A stretch of DNA of 64,000 bases from Tenebrio molitor. Its lineage: Eukaryota; Arthropoda; Insecta; Coleoptera; Tenebrionidae. The stretch is taken from assembly GCF_963966145.1 (NCBI RefSeq), contig NC_091053.1, positions 7,626,001-7,690,000 of the forward strand, in the 5' to 3' direction. The position numbers were made by a program, and so were the translations under genes. Position 1 is the stretch's first letter. Each line of letters opens with the position of its first letter. Shown one piece after another: positions 11,901-24,369 of the stretch. Under the pieces are notes generated by a model that was given only the letters and a program-made list of their open reading frames with translations, had not been told where the DNA came from and searched no databases.

Positions 11901-14900
11901 AAATTGGTAGAGCAAATTGAATTGCTGATGTGTGATGAAGTGTGCGGGGGGAATTGCAAAAGCGAGGGGTAGATAAAAGATCTAAAAGAATAATAAATAT
12001 CAATACAAAAGCTGAGTCAGATGCAGTAAAATAAATTAAAACTAGAGAAAAATAAGAAAGAACACAACAAAATAAAATTTTTGAAGGGAATGAAGAGCTA
12101 GAAGCCAGAAAAAATTTATGGGACAAAATTACTCATTACGTAAAGGTATTATGAAGAAAAAAATGTGAAAAAACTACTAAAAAAGATTTGGGATTTTTTC
12201 CAAAAAAACAATTTTTATTAAAAGTTTGCAAAACATGAGTTGTTCTTTTATTTTCGACGAATTCAACAAACAAATGAAGTTTAAACAATCATTTTGCCAA
12301 ATTATAAAATATTTTAAAGAATACAGTGCCAATGTAGCTGTCAAGGTCGCCATATTGGGAACATGGCGTACAACTTTTCACCATATCCTAACCCTTCCAA
12401 TTTGACTTTGATGTCCGATACTTACAAAGCCGCACCATCCTTGGACGAGGCTCTGACGTAGACCCACAGCGAGGTTAAATTCTTCGGAACTGTGATGGAC
12501 CTGGTGCTGAGCCCACAAGATGTGAATCTCTGATGTAAAATAATTGAACAGTTTACATAAGTTGATGAAAAAAATTCTTAAAAAAAAATTACCGTGACAG
12601 GCTCGGTGTACCCAGTAGTAGCAAAAATCTACTCCAATCGCGGCCAAGTACCACGTGGCGGGTTTGTCCCAAGACAACTCCACAAGTCGAAAGTTCTCGT
12701 AAATGTAGACGTAGGCGTAGCTTTCAGCTCCGCGGAATACCAACCTGGAAGGATAAAAGAAAAAAATCATTTATATTTTAACAAGATGATTGTCGAGCTC
12801 ATCCGGCAGAAATCCCACCGGAGTACGGTAACTCTCGGTAAGTATCAACACACAAATTTACATGATGTTTTGTTGCCCTTTTGTATGTTTATTACTTCCA
12901 CGTTGTGCAAGGCATAAATCTTGAAGATCCTTCGCCTGCCACTAATTCAATAACAACGCTTCAGTGTGAATATTAATTTGCTTTCTTATCCTTCACTCGG
13001 CCTCACCTCGAGAGCACTAACGTCAGACAAACAATAACAACACTCTCAAATAAATATAAAAGTCATTGTAGTATTTTTCAAACCTGAACAAGACGACATT
13101 TTTGCCCAACGAGTCTCGTGTTTGCGTTAACCTCAGCCAAGCGCCTTTTAATTACTCCACATGTCAATTACGCTCGATGTAAAGTGGCACTTTCATCATT
13201 CGTTATTGTCAATTAACTCCACAGCCGACAAAAAATTAATGAAACCGTCACTTGAAAACAACAAAAAGTGCGAACCACATCATCGAGACAACGAACAGAG
13301 TAATAAACATCGATATTAACTCAATTTGGAAAATGTCACTAACTCCTTGAGACACACCGTACCGTATGCCCCAGATTAATTAACTAACCTTCCACATTCC
13401 TGGACAAGACCGTGCGATATGCTGGTCAGTCCGTCGTTCAGACGAAAAATCGGCTTTCGGTCCAACCACAGCAAGATGTTTTCCAAGAGGATGAAGACTA
13501 GGAAGTAAGGCCAAGCCTGAAATACAAATAACAAATTTACTTTGTGTTGATTGAGAGACTTAATCCTAGACGACGATGGTTTTGGGAATTAAGGAACCAG
13601 GAGATACGGGCTCAACATTCGCCGGGAGCTTAATTTGAGAAATTAAAACATTAAACATTTGCTGGGGGTTTGGGAAATATTGTGTTACATCAAGCCTGTG
13701 AGAATTTCTTTAATGCCTCGAGCTATTTGCTCTGTTTGAAATGTAAATGCGTTGTTTCTAATTAACTGGAAGAATGTATTAGACATTTTATTTACAGTTT
13801 ATTTTTCGCGGAATATTGTAAAATTATTCGCATATGTAACTGAGAGCTCAAAGTGCAAAGCAGACTTTTAACAATGCAGCAAGAAAAATTGCAGTTGATT
13901 TTCCCGTGGAGTTGACTGTTCCACTCCATCGGTGCATAATGGAAACTAAATTTCTAATTTTTTATTCTTTTTGATTTAATTTATAAACTGATTTTTTAAG
14001 CTCAAAGTTGTACAATTTGGAGAAATTTTGCATCTTCGATTTTTTAATATGTCCCTACTTAAGTTCTTGAAAAATTGTTTTTTAAAAATCAAAGTTTTCA
14101 ATTCTCTGAATAGTTTGTAAAATAATGTTTTCCCGATTAATTAAAATTTAAATTTGTCTATTATATGTCTTCAACACAAACTGATCAAAAAGAAAGCAAA
14201 TCAAAGCCGGCGTTGCAAATTATTATCGGTCACGTCGTAGCGGAATCCTATGCAAATACGCGCTCAGTGCATGGGCGTAGACAATTTGCTACTTTATAAT
14301 AAATCATACCTCATGAAGTTTTATAATTGTGCATTTTATTATTATTATCTGACAATGGACACAAGCAGCATTTTACATTCGTAAGAAAGGGTTACTTACC
14401 AGCTTTATTGTCAAACGCGACGCCACTGATAAGCAGATTTTTCGGTGAAATGTCAAAGAATCGTCAGTTTTAAAGCAACGGTGTTGATGTTAACCTTGGA
14501 AAAAAGTTTTCGATTTCGGCAAAGTTTTCTGTAATTGTAAGCAACAATATCCCAAAATAAGTGATAAAATGAGTGTTACCATTGAAAAGAATGCATTAAT
14601 TATTTATAATTAATTAATTAATTAATAATAGATTTTTCGTAAGGTAGGCAATCAGTAAAACGACTGTGTATAGCAAGTATACATATGTGTACGATTAAGC
14701 TAAGATAGAGGTAGTACTTTTGATTTGTTTTCTTGTTGATCACTCTGTATGTACTTAAAAAAATTTAAATCAAGCACAAAAATAATTTAATATCTACAAA
14801 TGAAGATAATATACAGGGTGTTTAAAAATTCGCGAATTCTGTAGTCCAAATATGGAAATTTAAAAAAAATCAGGACTCCCCCACAAAGATAAATTGGTCT

Positions 14901-17900
14901 GAAGGTGCACTCTTTGAACTGCGTTTTCCTCAAATACAGGCTGAAAAGTTCATTGTTTATTGTTATTTATGGTGTAGATGATTGTGGAAAATAATAACGT
15001 AAAACAATTTTTTGAAGAATAGCTTTACTTTGGAGTAAAAAAATCTTAAATTTTTGTAATTTTTCTCAAAAATGGAACGGCACCGTAGCTAGAATAGTAT
15101 TTTGTTACTGTGCTTATATTTTCTTCAGGAAGAGCGATTTTTTTACGAGCTCTACTGGGTACTTCCGCACCACGCTCTGAATTCGGAATTCGCTAATTTT
15201 GAAACACTCTGTATATAGTCTGTTTTTTAATCAAAGAACCACAACACCGCAATTTACACTCAAAATAGAGCCGACAACATTGTACAGTCGCGAGCAATAA
15301 ATTCTGGTCGTCAAGGTCATTCTTTGACGCAATCGAAAATGCTCCATTGTAAAACAGTCGTAAATATCATAACCTATTACGAGTATCATGTTGTATGACA
15401 TTAATTATCATTTTTTTCTCAATTTATTGACACTTTATTGACGTAGGCATACCTAATCACTAATCAGGCAGGGAAATTTTTTAAATTTGTGACAATCTTA
15501 CCAAATTTTGAAATGACATTGACGACCAAAATTTATTGCTCGCGACAGTACATTTTTGACCTAGGGTGACAAATCTCATCATATAAAAATTGAGGTTATT
15601 AAAGATACTAGTAGCGCAGCATGTTAATAAAGTTAATAAGAACCAATAACAACTAATTTGAGAGTTTAATAAATGTCTCACTTTGCGAGGCATTTTTAAT
15701 AACACGTTCAAATTTCAGATGCGAGTTTGCGTACTTTCAAGGACATTAAAAATGACAGGCGTTGGCTGGTATAGCCAATAGATATCATTAATTTCTCTAA
15801 ATTTAGTAAAATTTTATATCTGCAAACCTAAATCAACAGGTCGTGGTTCTTTGATTAAATAACAGACTAGTAAGACATTTATTAAATTCTCAAATTAGTT
15901 GTTATTAACTGAATATGTTGCGCTACTAATATCTCTAATAACCTCAATTTTTAATTGATCAGATTTTTCACCCTAGGTCAAAAATATACATTGTTGTCAG
16001 CTCTATTTTGGGTGTAAATTGCAGTGTTGTGATTCTTTGATTAAAAAATAGACTCTTATAATTTATTTCATTGGCTTTACAAAACTATTGGAGTTATAAT
16101 AATAATACATATATCGCCTATCTTTATTCATTTATTGTAAAAAACCACAAAACTGCCCTCACTGACATTACTAACTGGTTCAAACAAAAACAATCAGGAA
16201 AATGATTTGATATTGCAAAATTTTATCAAAATATTTAAAAGATAATTATTTCATTATCATCATCATCATCATTAGACAAATACAAAAACAAACAGTTGCG
16301 AAACGATGATTTATTTTTTATAGAATATAAATGGATCGTAAACTGGTTATAGGAGGTATAGTACCTAATACTGTAAACAGGAAGAGTTTCCGAAATTTTT
16401 AGATAAACAATCTTTAATAAAAAGCTATAAATACTAAAAGATACTATTATAAGATAATATCTATGTAACATAACAACTTCTGAAGTTTTTTCCAGTATTA
16501 CCAGTAAAATCCATTGGCATTAAATCCTATAATTAAACGATAAAATCTAAAATTGATGAATTAAAAAAATCAAGTGTACTCGTAGGTACTCAAACATGTT
16601 TCAAATTAGTTACGTTTATGGAATTATACTATGCGATCAATAATTATTTAGATCAAAGAAGACTGAGATTTTGGACGTATTTCCACACATGCTCTGGAAT
16701 GCACGGAAATGTTTTTGGTTGCATATTCAATTTAAATTTGGAAATTTTTGCCGAAACTCGCTGAATCATTCTCCGTTATTGAAAACACCATTACGAAAGT
16801 AAGATGAAACTTTTATATTCTGAAGTAAAAACCATTTTTGCGTTAAAATTTTATTCATTGTGACCGTTGTTTGACGTTTATTAGCTGAGTTACGAGCGTA
16901 CCAGATTTTCCCACTTTTCTGGTTAAAAGAATAATATTTAAAGTCAAAAGAAACTGACTTGTTTCAATATTTGTTTTCGATATAATCGTTGCTTGACAAA
17001 CAAAATAATTATTGAATGAGGATTCTTTTAGTTTACGAACAGTAATTTATCGTCGATTTTGTTATAATGGAAAAAATTGAAAATAACAAACTCAACATTG
17101 ACACAGGTTTGATAACAAATTTTAGAATGTTATACCTAACAATTATATTAAATTTGCTAAATTTTTAGAACGTACAATTCGTATTAACTGATTGATTTCA
17201 ACAATATATGCATATTTTACAGCAACGATGTAGAATATAGCAATGCCATTTATCGACACAAGTGAAGGATCTTATTATTAGAAAATTTTAAGAAAATTAG
17301 GGGCCCCCAAGAATTTTCAATAAAAACTGACGTTTGTAGCAGTGGCGTCGCGTTTGGCAATAAAGCTGGTAAATTACCCGTTCTTACGAATGCAAAATGT
17401 TGCTTTTGTTTATTTTATATTTTCTCCATTAACAGATAATAATAATAAAATCCACAATTATCTAAAATTCATGAAGTATGATTTATTGTAAAGTAGCGTT
17501 TGAGACCACGCCCATGCATTGATCGCGTATTTGCATAGGATTCCGCTACGACGCGACCAATATTTGCAACGCCTGTGGTTCTGATTTGTTTTCTTTTTGA
17601 TCACTTTGTATGTCTATTTAAAACGTTTCAAACTGCACATAATCTAATTATCTATGAACACTTATGGCATTCCATTTTTAACTTACTCATATGAAGTTAT
17701 TAAATGGAGCAATAAATAGATACATAATGTAGCAATCGTGTTTCGTTTTAATAGCTTTTTTTTTGTTTAATTATAGTTAAATCACATATTATGTATTGTA
17801 TGTGTCATCAAAAAATGCAATACTTTCGGAGGTCCTATTCATTTAATAGTCAGCAGTAGTAAATAAATATTATTGTAAACAAACTGCTTTCCATTTACAT

Positions 17901-18486
17901 CAGAAAAGCAGAGGTCATAGAGATGGAAATTTCCTGAAAACAAAGTTGTTTTGATGTATCACATTTCCCGCCATTAACAAACTTGACACAATTAATTTAT
18001 ACGGAGGTGATAAGAAGTGGCATTCGTATTCAAATAAAAATGAATTTAAATGACAATAAGTAATACTGGCGAGAAAACAATAAAAGGAAATAATAGCCTG
18101 ACGCTTTTACTCTAAATAAACATTCGTTCTGTCTGTCGGAAGGGTCGTCAAGCAGCGCATTGTTCCCATCTCTAAATTAATCATTTAAAACCCATCAACG
18201 GGGTCAACTGCCAACAGTTTATCACTTTTCGCTCCGCATTTAAAAACATAAACAACCAAAATCGCAAATTGAATTATTATCGAAGACTCACATTTCTGAA
18301 AAACGTCGGCACCTGTTCCGGCTCCCGAAACGTGGTCACTGCAGGATCGACGACGTAGAACATCCTTCCGGCTCCTGCGAGGACGTCCCAGAACCTGCCG
18401 TCCCAGGTCTTCGTTTCGTGTTCCATCAGTCTGATGAAGACCGAGGTGACGGTTTCGGTGCAGTTATTGCAGTGTGACACGTCCAT
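8984..18486 (-). CDS. AGMO: Alkylglycerol monooxygenase (TMEM195-like), nine coding exons
   Basis: Predicted membrane di-iron enzyme that cleaves ether lipids (alkylglycerols) using tetrahydrobiopterin; the family acts in the ER. Coding exons, in order: 18292-18486, 13389-13516, 12593-12744, 12426-12529, 11819-11981, 11540-11691, 11310-11444, 9464-9577, 8984-9262. Frames join without error to give 473 residues. The fatty acid hydroxylase histidine clusters are intact: HRACH followed by Glu across the exon 3/4 junction, HQVHHSSEE in exon 4, and HHRVHHG across exons 5/6. Exon 6 has the family block NYGGVLIIWDRLFGTF and exon 7 PGKPRLGL. Hydrophobic segments in exons 2, 5, 8 and 9 fit a polytopic protein. 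The first in-frame ATG (18486) was chosen; an ATG at 18426 would give 453 residues, nearer the roughly 445 of vertebrate AGMO. Introns 1 (4,775 bp) and 7 (1,732 bp) are full of mobile elements; the other introns are 63-644 bp. Confidence 0.93.
9755..10078. mobile_element. MITE, family CAGTCGCGAGC, copy 1 (AGMO intron 7)
   Basis: Ends cagtcgcgagcaata... and ...agctcgcgactg are inverted and flanked by TA on both sides, as for Tc1/mariner-type elements. It is 324 bp with no coding. A second copy of the family is at 15,285-15,548 in intron 1 of the same gene. Confidence 0.75.
10098..10350 (+). repeat. Dispersed repeat, copy B (AGMO intron 7)
   Basis: Partner of 6,300-6,570. It carries three near-direct units of the type gcgnggtaatgnaaat between 10,239 and 10,290, followed by gaagttcttatctca. 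Confidence 0.6.
10443..10548. mobile_element. MITE with AAATAAATCGAGT arms, copy 1
   Basis: The left end ccgagcgatcatttaaaaaa and the inner arm aaataaatcgagt are mirrored by actcgatttatttttt at the right. It is the same family as 63,631-63,742, with the internal part in opposite orientation. The right terminus is eroded. It lies in AGMO intron 7. Confidence 0.7.
11031..11255. mobile_element. MITE, 225 bp (AGMO intron 7)
   Basis: The left end gaggtattggactctctcat and the right end atgagaaaatccaagacctc are inverted over about 28 bp with a few mismatches, flanked by TA. No coding. Only 55 bases separate it from exon 7. Confidence 0.75.
14165..14757. mobile_element. Non-autonomous TIR element, family R3, fullest copy (AGMO intron 1)
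   Basis: The ends read atgtcttcaacacaaactga at the left and tgatcactctgtatgt at the right, and the sub-terminal words gatcaaaaagaaagcaaatc and gatttgttttcttgttgatc are inverted. Its first 270 bp recur inverted at 17,335-17,622 and its second half recurs at 2,935-3,190 and 19,880-20,110. No coding. Confidence 0.6.
14814..15211. mobile_element. MITE, 398 bp, CAGGGTGTTT ends, copy 1 (AGMO intron 1)
   Basis: The left end cagggtgtttaaaaattcgc and the right end gcgaattc...gaaacactctg are inverted and TA-flanked. The interior (for example ctgaaggtgcactctttgaa) is repeated inside the hAT element at about 37,815-38,255. Confidence 0.75.
15217..16054. mobile_element. Fold-back element with a nested MITE (AGMO intron 1)
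   Basis: The outer arms, about 68 bp (gtctgttttttaatcaaaga at the left, tctttgattaaaaaatagac at the right), enclose second inner arms around 15,580-15,670 and 15,880-15,965 (ttgaggttattaaagata and its mirror). The left arm is split by the MITE at 15,285-15,548, and the centre carries a 150-bp repeat also found at 40,928-41,088. Confidence 0.65.
15285..15548. mobile_element. MITE, family CAGTCGCGAGC, copy 2
   Basis: The ends cagtcgcgagcaataaatt and aatttattgctcgcgacag are inverted and TA-flanked. It is inserted in the left arm of the fold-back element at 15,217-16,054, so it is the younger of the two. Confidence 0.75.
16250..16275. repeat. (ATC)n microsatellite
   Basis: About eight units of ATC/TCA in AGMO intron 1. 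Confidence 0.8.
17335..17622 (-). repeat. Family R3 copy, inverted relative to 14,165-14,435
   Basis: It carries gcatgggcgt-, catcctatgcaaata- and gacgccactg-like blocks of 14,165-14,435 on the opposite strand (here tttgcataggattccgct and agtggcgtcgcgttt). Together the two copies form a 3-kb-spaced inverted pair in AGMO intron 1. Confidence 0.6.
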
Positions 18487-19270
18487 TACGCGGATCAAGT
18501 GAACTCTTGGATCAGGACGAGATAGTGCAACAGACAATTCATCTGCTGGCGAAACACCAACTGGACCGATATTTTTAGACGAAAACTCGCGTCGTTACAG
18601 CCTCTCAAATGTTGGTACTTTCTCGTTTGCTTGCAAAAAACAGGAAGGCCGGCTTTATACTCCTCGTCAATGTAAACAAATTATCGGAGGGGGGACGAAC
18701 AATCGAACGAATCTTATCACCTGGTCGTTTGTTTTTGTCAAGTGCGTCTTATCAAGCGAACTTGGCCTAAAAAGTGTAAGAGCTAAAGGCGTAGGTGTTA
18801 AAGGGCGCTCTAAACAGACACATGAACGAAATTTTCTACCAAACTTGAATGTGTCATTTGCAACACAGTGGCTAACGAAAGAATTTGAATAGTTATTTTT
18901 CAAGAATATTTAGGTGTATTGATAACAATGATTTTTAAACAAACACAGCTCTAAAACTTTTACAATTTATACATAGTAAAGCGGAACAGCAATTTTTAAA
19001 TTTTATGTAATATGTAACAACCCTCGTTTACCCTCCAGTTTTTAAAATAAGATAAAGCTCGTCTCAGTTATTATCTCACATTTTGACTGAGCGGCTAATT
19101 TTTAGTACTTCCGGTTTGGCCGGAAATGACAGTAAGACCATTTTAGGAATTCTGAGGAAATTCTGAATGCGTTTGCACACTTTTCTTAAATTTTTTTGAC
19201 ATACTCGATTGTTTTCGACCTAATTTTTTTTCCAATCTAGTGTTGTGAATGACTTCAAATCATCATAACC
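18487..19270. other. Upstream region of AGMO; promoter presumed
   Basis: This holds the presumed 5' UTR and promoter of AGMO. I see no convincing TATA box and no transposon with clear ends. The frame of exon 1 stays open to 18,537 but only via a non-ATG codon. Confidence 0.35.
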
Positions 19271-19271
19271 G

Positions 19272-20110
19272 ACATACAGAGTGATCAACAAGAAAACAAA
19301 TGAGTGCTACCTCACCTTGTGTTTTATCGAAACGTCTCTCTTAGCTTAATCGTACACATACAGGGTATTATTGAAAGTTGTACAGATATTTTAACAACGC
19401 GCTACTGGTTTCATGTAGAACTCGGAAAAAATATCAAAAAAATTCTGTCAAAAAATAAAATGACATTTATTTTTTGAGCTACAATTTTTTTAAATTGTTT
19501 ATAGTTTTCTACGTTGACCTACAACCTCGTAGGTAAAATTTCGGCACATTTTAAAAATACACCCTGTATATCATGTTTTATAAAATGTACGCCAATGCGA
19601 AGTAACCAATAGGAAATATGCTTTAAAATAAGGAAACCGCATTGGTGTACGTTTTATAAAATATGATATACAGGGTGTATTTTTAAAATGTGCCGAAATT
19701 TTACCTACGAGGCTGTTTAACAACGTAGAAGACTAAAAGCAGTTAAAAAAAATTGTAGCTCAAAAAATAAATGCCATTTTATTTTTTGACATAGAATTTT
19801 TTAGATATTTTTCCGAGTTCTACATGAAGCCAGTAGCTCGTGGTTAAAATATCAGTACAACTTTCAATAACACCCTGTATGTATACTTGCTATACACATT
19901 CGTTTAATTGGTTGCCTCCCTCTCGAAAAATCGATTATTGATTAATTGATTATTAATAATGAATGCTTTATCTTCAATAATAAAACTCATTTTACCACTT
20001 ACTTTGAAGTAATTGTTGCTTACACTTACAGGAAACTACACTACAACAGGACCGCTAATAATTTGCAACACTTGTTAAATTGTGGAGTCTTCTTTAAGTT
20101 GTTTACGTTA
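19272..20110 (-). repeat. Family R3 copy split by a large palindrome
   Basis: The left part (acatacagagtgatcaacaa) and right part (gcttgctatacaca... and mirror of gatttcggcaaagt-type sequence) belong to the R3 family on the minus strand. They are separated by the 517-bp palindrome at 19,361-19,877. Confidence 0.55.
19361..19877. mobile_element. Fold-back element, 517 bp, nearly a perfect palindrome
   Basis: It begins cagggtattattgaaagttg and ends caactttcaataacaccctg, TA-flanked. The arms extend about 240 bp to a centre near 19,610; the inner border again carries acaccctgtat and atacagggtgt, so it may be one element inside another. No coding. Inserted in an R3 copy. Confidence 0.8.
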
Positions 20111-20489
20111 AACAAAAACAAAAAAACCAGCTGTTTCGCGTCATAATAGTTGTCATGTAAATATGTATAAACTTTTCTTATCAGTTTTCGAAAAAAATTA
20201 CTCATTCGACTGTTAATCGAAACTTAAGTACCCAGTATATCTTACTGGGTTAACAACGTAAAAACAAACAGCAAAAACAATGACTATTTAACAGGTATTC
20301 AAAGTTCAAAGTTCTATCCCATTTATTTAACGCCTCATCCACTTCTGAACACGCTATTTCGTCAAACTTTTTGCAGCATTGCAGACGTAATATTTCCAGA
20401 TGCTCGGCGTATTCAGTTTTCCAAAATTTGAAGCGTGGCTGGTGCTCTGTTATAAAGACAATTTTTACGTAGCCCTATAAAAAGAAATA

Positions 20490-20900
20490 TGAGGGCGTAA
20501 CAACCAGCACCGAGACGGTGGGTAAGCGCTTGACGTTGTTGATTGTCATTCGGGAGGTAGCGGGTTCGATTCTCGCACCGGCCGGCCGTACTGGATCAGG
20601 TTTTTTTCAGAGATTTCCTTCAATCTAGACTGTGGACTTATAAACAGGAGGCGAATGGATGCTACAAATAACAACATCCCCTGCCCAGCACTCGACACTT
20701 CATAGTGTCCCACCCGCGGGAGACTTCTCTTAAGGAGGGGTCTCTACCGAGGTTCGCTCAGCGAAGCCGCTGCTCTCTCTGCACAACCCTTAATCATAAC
20801 AGAGGCCCAGTGTTTGTTTTTTTTTACATCTGGCGAACGCGGGGACCAACGTGTAGGATCAATCGTCACAATGGCCTGTTCTCCAGACCTAACCACTAGA
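20490..20900 (+). mobile_element. tRNA-derived SINE, candidate
   Basis: A box-B-like word gggttcgattc lies at 20,562-20,573 and an A-box-like gtgggtaagcgct at 20,518-20,530, with spacing suited to a tRNA-like polymerase III promoter. It is followed by about 300 bp of unrelated, GC-richer body. No poly(A) tail is obvious. The open frame at 20,705-20,899 is not credible as a gene. Confidence 0.55.
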
Positions 20901-20954
20901 GATAATTGTGCCAGAAACTTACTCGTATCTCCCTTTTGTAAAAAGCCGAAATAT

Positions 20955-21254
20955 GGTAATTGTTCACTTTAACTACTTCTGGAATTTTCGCGTTTTTTCT
21001 GGCTAGACAGCCTCAGGACGTCCTCCTACATCGTTTCCCACCAGTCAAACCTTGTGCAAATGAAAATTTTCCTTACCCTTTAGTTATACTAAGTCTTGGC
21101 GCGACCTTGACGCGACCTTGAAACACAACAAGAGAGAAAAAAAAGCCATTTGCACAAGGTTTGAATGATGGGACACGATCTAGGAGGACGCCCCGAGGCT
21201 GTCTAGCCAGAAAAAACGCGAAAATTCCAGAAGTAGTTAAAGTGAACAATTACC
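20955..21254. mobile_element. MITE, 300 bp, GGTAATTGTTCAC ends
   Basis: The left arm ggtaattgttcactttaact and its right mirror are nearly perfect for about 70 bp (through ggctagacagcctc). The centre holds a short direct repeat, gcgaccttgacgcgacctt. No coding. Confidence 0.8.
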
Positions 21255-21863
21255 CGAAATATTACTATCCATTTAAGCATCCTTAGAAAAAATTGGTCCA
21301 GTCATCCTAGTCCCAATTATTCCTTTCCACGCACTGGCTTCAAACCTTTCTAGAAAGAGGTCCTGCCTCATAGTATGTAAATTTTCTTGAGTCCAATATC
21401 GAATATTCTATCTATCGAAAATGCCATCATTGGTGAACCGTAATTCATCAGAAAAAATGATGAACAACACATAATTGTGTCTTCATCAATATTATGAAGC
21501 AACCAGTCACAAGAATCCAGCTTTTGACGAGCATCATCTTCTTACAAAGGTTGATGTAATTTTTATTTAAATGAACGAAATCCATGCTCTTCAAGAATTT
21601 TTCTAACCGACGTATTACCGCTGGTGTTGCTATTTGAAAAGACAAATTTAAATATATAAAATTTCTTCACTGAAAATAAAGTTTTTATTTTTCTGTTATT
21701 GTTTACGTCGAATATAATGTTTTGAACTTATCCGCTGCACTTTAGATTTGAAACAAAAATTGGTTAGATAAAAATCAAGGAGACATAATACTCACAAAAA
21801 TTAGGCAATCACACTCAGAATTTTGTCAACAGTCTGAATAGTTATTTGTGTATCAAGGCCCAA

Positions 21864-21957
21864 AAAGTGCATCTTTTTTGTCCGAGTCTGGGTTTTCTAG
21901 TCGAGGCGGAGCCGAGACTTGAAAACAGGCGAGGACACAAAAGGCACTTTTTACCGA
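21864..21957. repeat. Palindrome with GC-rich loop
   Basis: The arms ccaaaaagtgcatcttttt and its imperfect mirror aaaaggcactttttaccg surround a loop with tcgaggcggagccgagac. It has the same architecture as other hairpins in the window. Confidence 0.55.
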
Positions 21958-22078
21958 GGTGCACCCAACGTTTTTCGTGTTCGTTTAGGCAAAAATTTTG
22001 AAAAACATGAATTGATTGTAAATTTTGAGGTTATCTTTGACAGATGTCAAGTTAGGTCTATAAACTGAAAAATTTATA

Positions 22079-22720
22079 CAGTATGTCCCCGGATTGAGTT
22101 TACAAAAGGAAAAAAAAATTATTTATGCTTTTACGTAAAAACTTGAGAGGAATAACATTTTTTGCTTCATCTGAAACCCCCATTTCCGTTATTAAAATCT
22201 CAGTATTGATACACTGTATTCTTAAATTAACATTTTTTCTTAAAATTTGGAATTAATTTTTATGTTTTAAATTTTATTACAATTGGCCTGGTTTTTTGAC
22301 AAACAACTTATTACTGTTTCAAAATGTTGTCTTTAGAACAAAGAATTTATTTAATCCAATGTTGAACCGGTTTTTGTCACTTAATTACAAAATTTAATGA
22401 AAAATTTCCCAACAGTTATGTATCAGGCATGCGGGTTCAGAAGCTTCGATTCAGGGTTGAATTATGTACAGAAAACGGCGCATAGTTAATAGAATAGTTT
22501 TATATTCAATTATCATTTGATTTTTTCAAAAAAAAGGAAAATATTTTTTCTGAATCCTTAATTTTAATGTTAAGTCTTCTTCCTCTCTGTTGAAAAAGAC
22601 TTTTTAATAACAGAAATGGGGGTTTCAGATGAAGCAAAACATGCTATTCCTTTGAAGTTTTTGCGTAAAATCAAAAAAAAAAATTTTTCCCTCTTGTAAA
22701 CTCAGTCCGGGGACATACTA
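22079..22720. mobile_element. MITE, 642 bp, with about 120-bp inverted ends
   Basis: The left end cagtatgtccccggattga and right end tcagtccggggacatacta are inverted and flanked by TA. The inner mirror blocks tcatctgaaacccccatttc and gaaatgggggtttcagatga are perfect. No coding. Confidence 0.8.
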
Positions 22721-22724
22721 TATA

Positions 22725-23198
22725 CAGGCTGCTCCAAAAATGGCGTACAAACTACTTACTACCTTATCGAGGATGCTTAAATGTACATGAAAAAAATATG
22801 GAAAACATGTTTCCGACAAAAAAATCAATTATTTTTTTATTATTATTAACGATAATACAATGTAAAGAAAGATATATTCATACATCATTACCTTGCAATG
22901 TTACCGTAGAGGATTTAAAATAATTTTTTCGATTTCCAAAGCTTCTAAATTCTCTATTATGCAGGATTAGATATTGGTGAGTGATCTTGTACTTTGTGAT
23001 AATATGTATGATTAGACGTAGCTGTCATGACAATTTCAAAGATATATTTCAAAATAATTGACCTGTTAAGTGCCACTCTCAAAGACCGCCAAATCAGAAA
23101 ATAAGTCCAATAGAATTTTTTTAACATTTTTCTGGCGTTTACAGTAATCTCTTCTACACCGTAGTGCACCGTTAGTGCGCCATTTTTGGGACACCCTG
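22725..23198. mobile_element. MITE, 474 bp, abutting the previous element
   Basis: The ends caggctgctccaaaaatggc and gccatttttgggacaccctg are inverted and TA-flanked. Only TATA separates it from the element at 22,079-22,720. A minus-strand frame (22,957-23,169) is not recognisable as a transposase. Confidence 0.75.
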
Positions 23199-23491
23199 TA
23201 TTTAGTTATATACCACTTTTCACGTTATGTATATACTATATACTAGATAGATATAATAGATTAACTAGATAGATAGATATCATTGTTGGCAAAATCGGAA
23301 GTCCCAAAAAATGTGACTTTGGGTCTTCATTAACTGAGCGGAGTTTTGTTTTAATAGCTTGAAAAATGGAGACAACCTATACAATTTAATACGTTGTAGT
23401 TCCTCCTTCTGAGCTATGACTACTTACATTTAATGAACCAAATTTTCTGTTACTATTGAATGCATTGAATTACATATTTCAAGAATACGAT

Positions 23492-23605
23492 TTATTTAAC
23501 TTTCTTTTGTAGTAATCGTAAATGGTCTGAGCATATTTTTACTTTATTCAAGAAATGCTCGACTGGATTTATATCAGGGTCTTGCGGAGGTGACAGCAAG
23601 TTATG
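23492..23605 (-). pseudogene. Tc1/pogo-type transposase remnant
   Basis: The minus strand reads a short frame with SPPQDPDINPVEHFLNKVK, close to the catalytic-domain motif SPDLNPIE of Tc1/mariner/pogo DDE transposases; the Glu of NPVEH would be the last acidic residue. The frame ends at a TAA at 23,492. No neighbouring transposase frame is intact, so this is a decayed fragment. Confidence 0.6.
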
Positions 23606-24369
23606 ACTATTAGTTATGAGGATTATTATAAATCTACCGTTCCTTGACATTCTTCGCTGTTTTTGTCTTTCACACTTTCTTAAATCGTTTTTTAGAAATA
23701 ATAAATAGGTATATACTGAGTTTTATCCATTGTTCTTTCAACACTGTAAGTCCGCATACACCCGCGTACATTTTTAGGATTTAGGGCTGAATTTTTTTCT
23801 TCCCATCTTTTGATGGACATCACTTCTAGAAATGTTGTGGTTGAAAAGGGAATATAATGGCCACAATTATTATTCTTACTAACGTAACTGTTTGTAAATG
23901 TGCAAAATTTACAGTTTATAACTAGGAATTCTAATACGAAAAGCATTTCTTCTTAACAAACGATATTCGAGATGTGGGTACTTCCCTGCCGAATTGTGTA
24001 ACAATATGGAAAGATTATATCATTAAAAGTAGAAGTGAGTGAGTCTTTTTGTGCTAAGCCCAGAGATTGAAGACCGAGACGAAGTCGACAGTAACAGTGA
24101 TAGAGTGAAATTACAGAAAAACAGTGCTTAGAAAATAGCATCATTCAACAATGCTCCATATGAAGAATATACAAGAAGCCTTGATGATGAAAAGTTAGAA
24201 GCATCTATTGTTCCAATTTCAGTCCAAACAAGTAAACCCTGTCCAGCTTACTAATACTCTCAAAAAATAATAATAAGTAGCCGTTTTATATGAAATCTAG
24301 TAGCTTTAAGAAGTAATTTTGCAAAACAAGTTTAATTATCAATATTACATAAACATAATTGCGATTCCT

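Noticed and set aside
20518..20590. Functional tRNA gene
   Set aside because: Boxes are present but the arms do not fold into a full cloverleaf and it continues into a SINE-like body.
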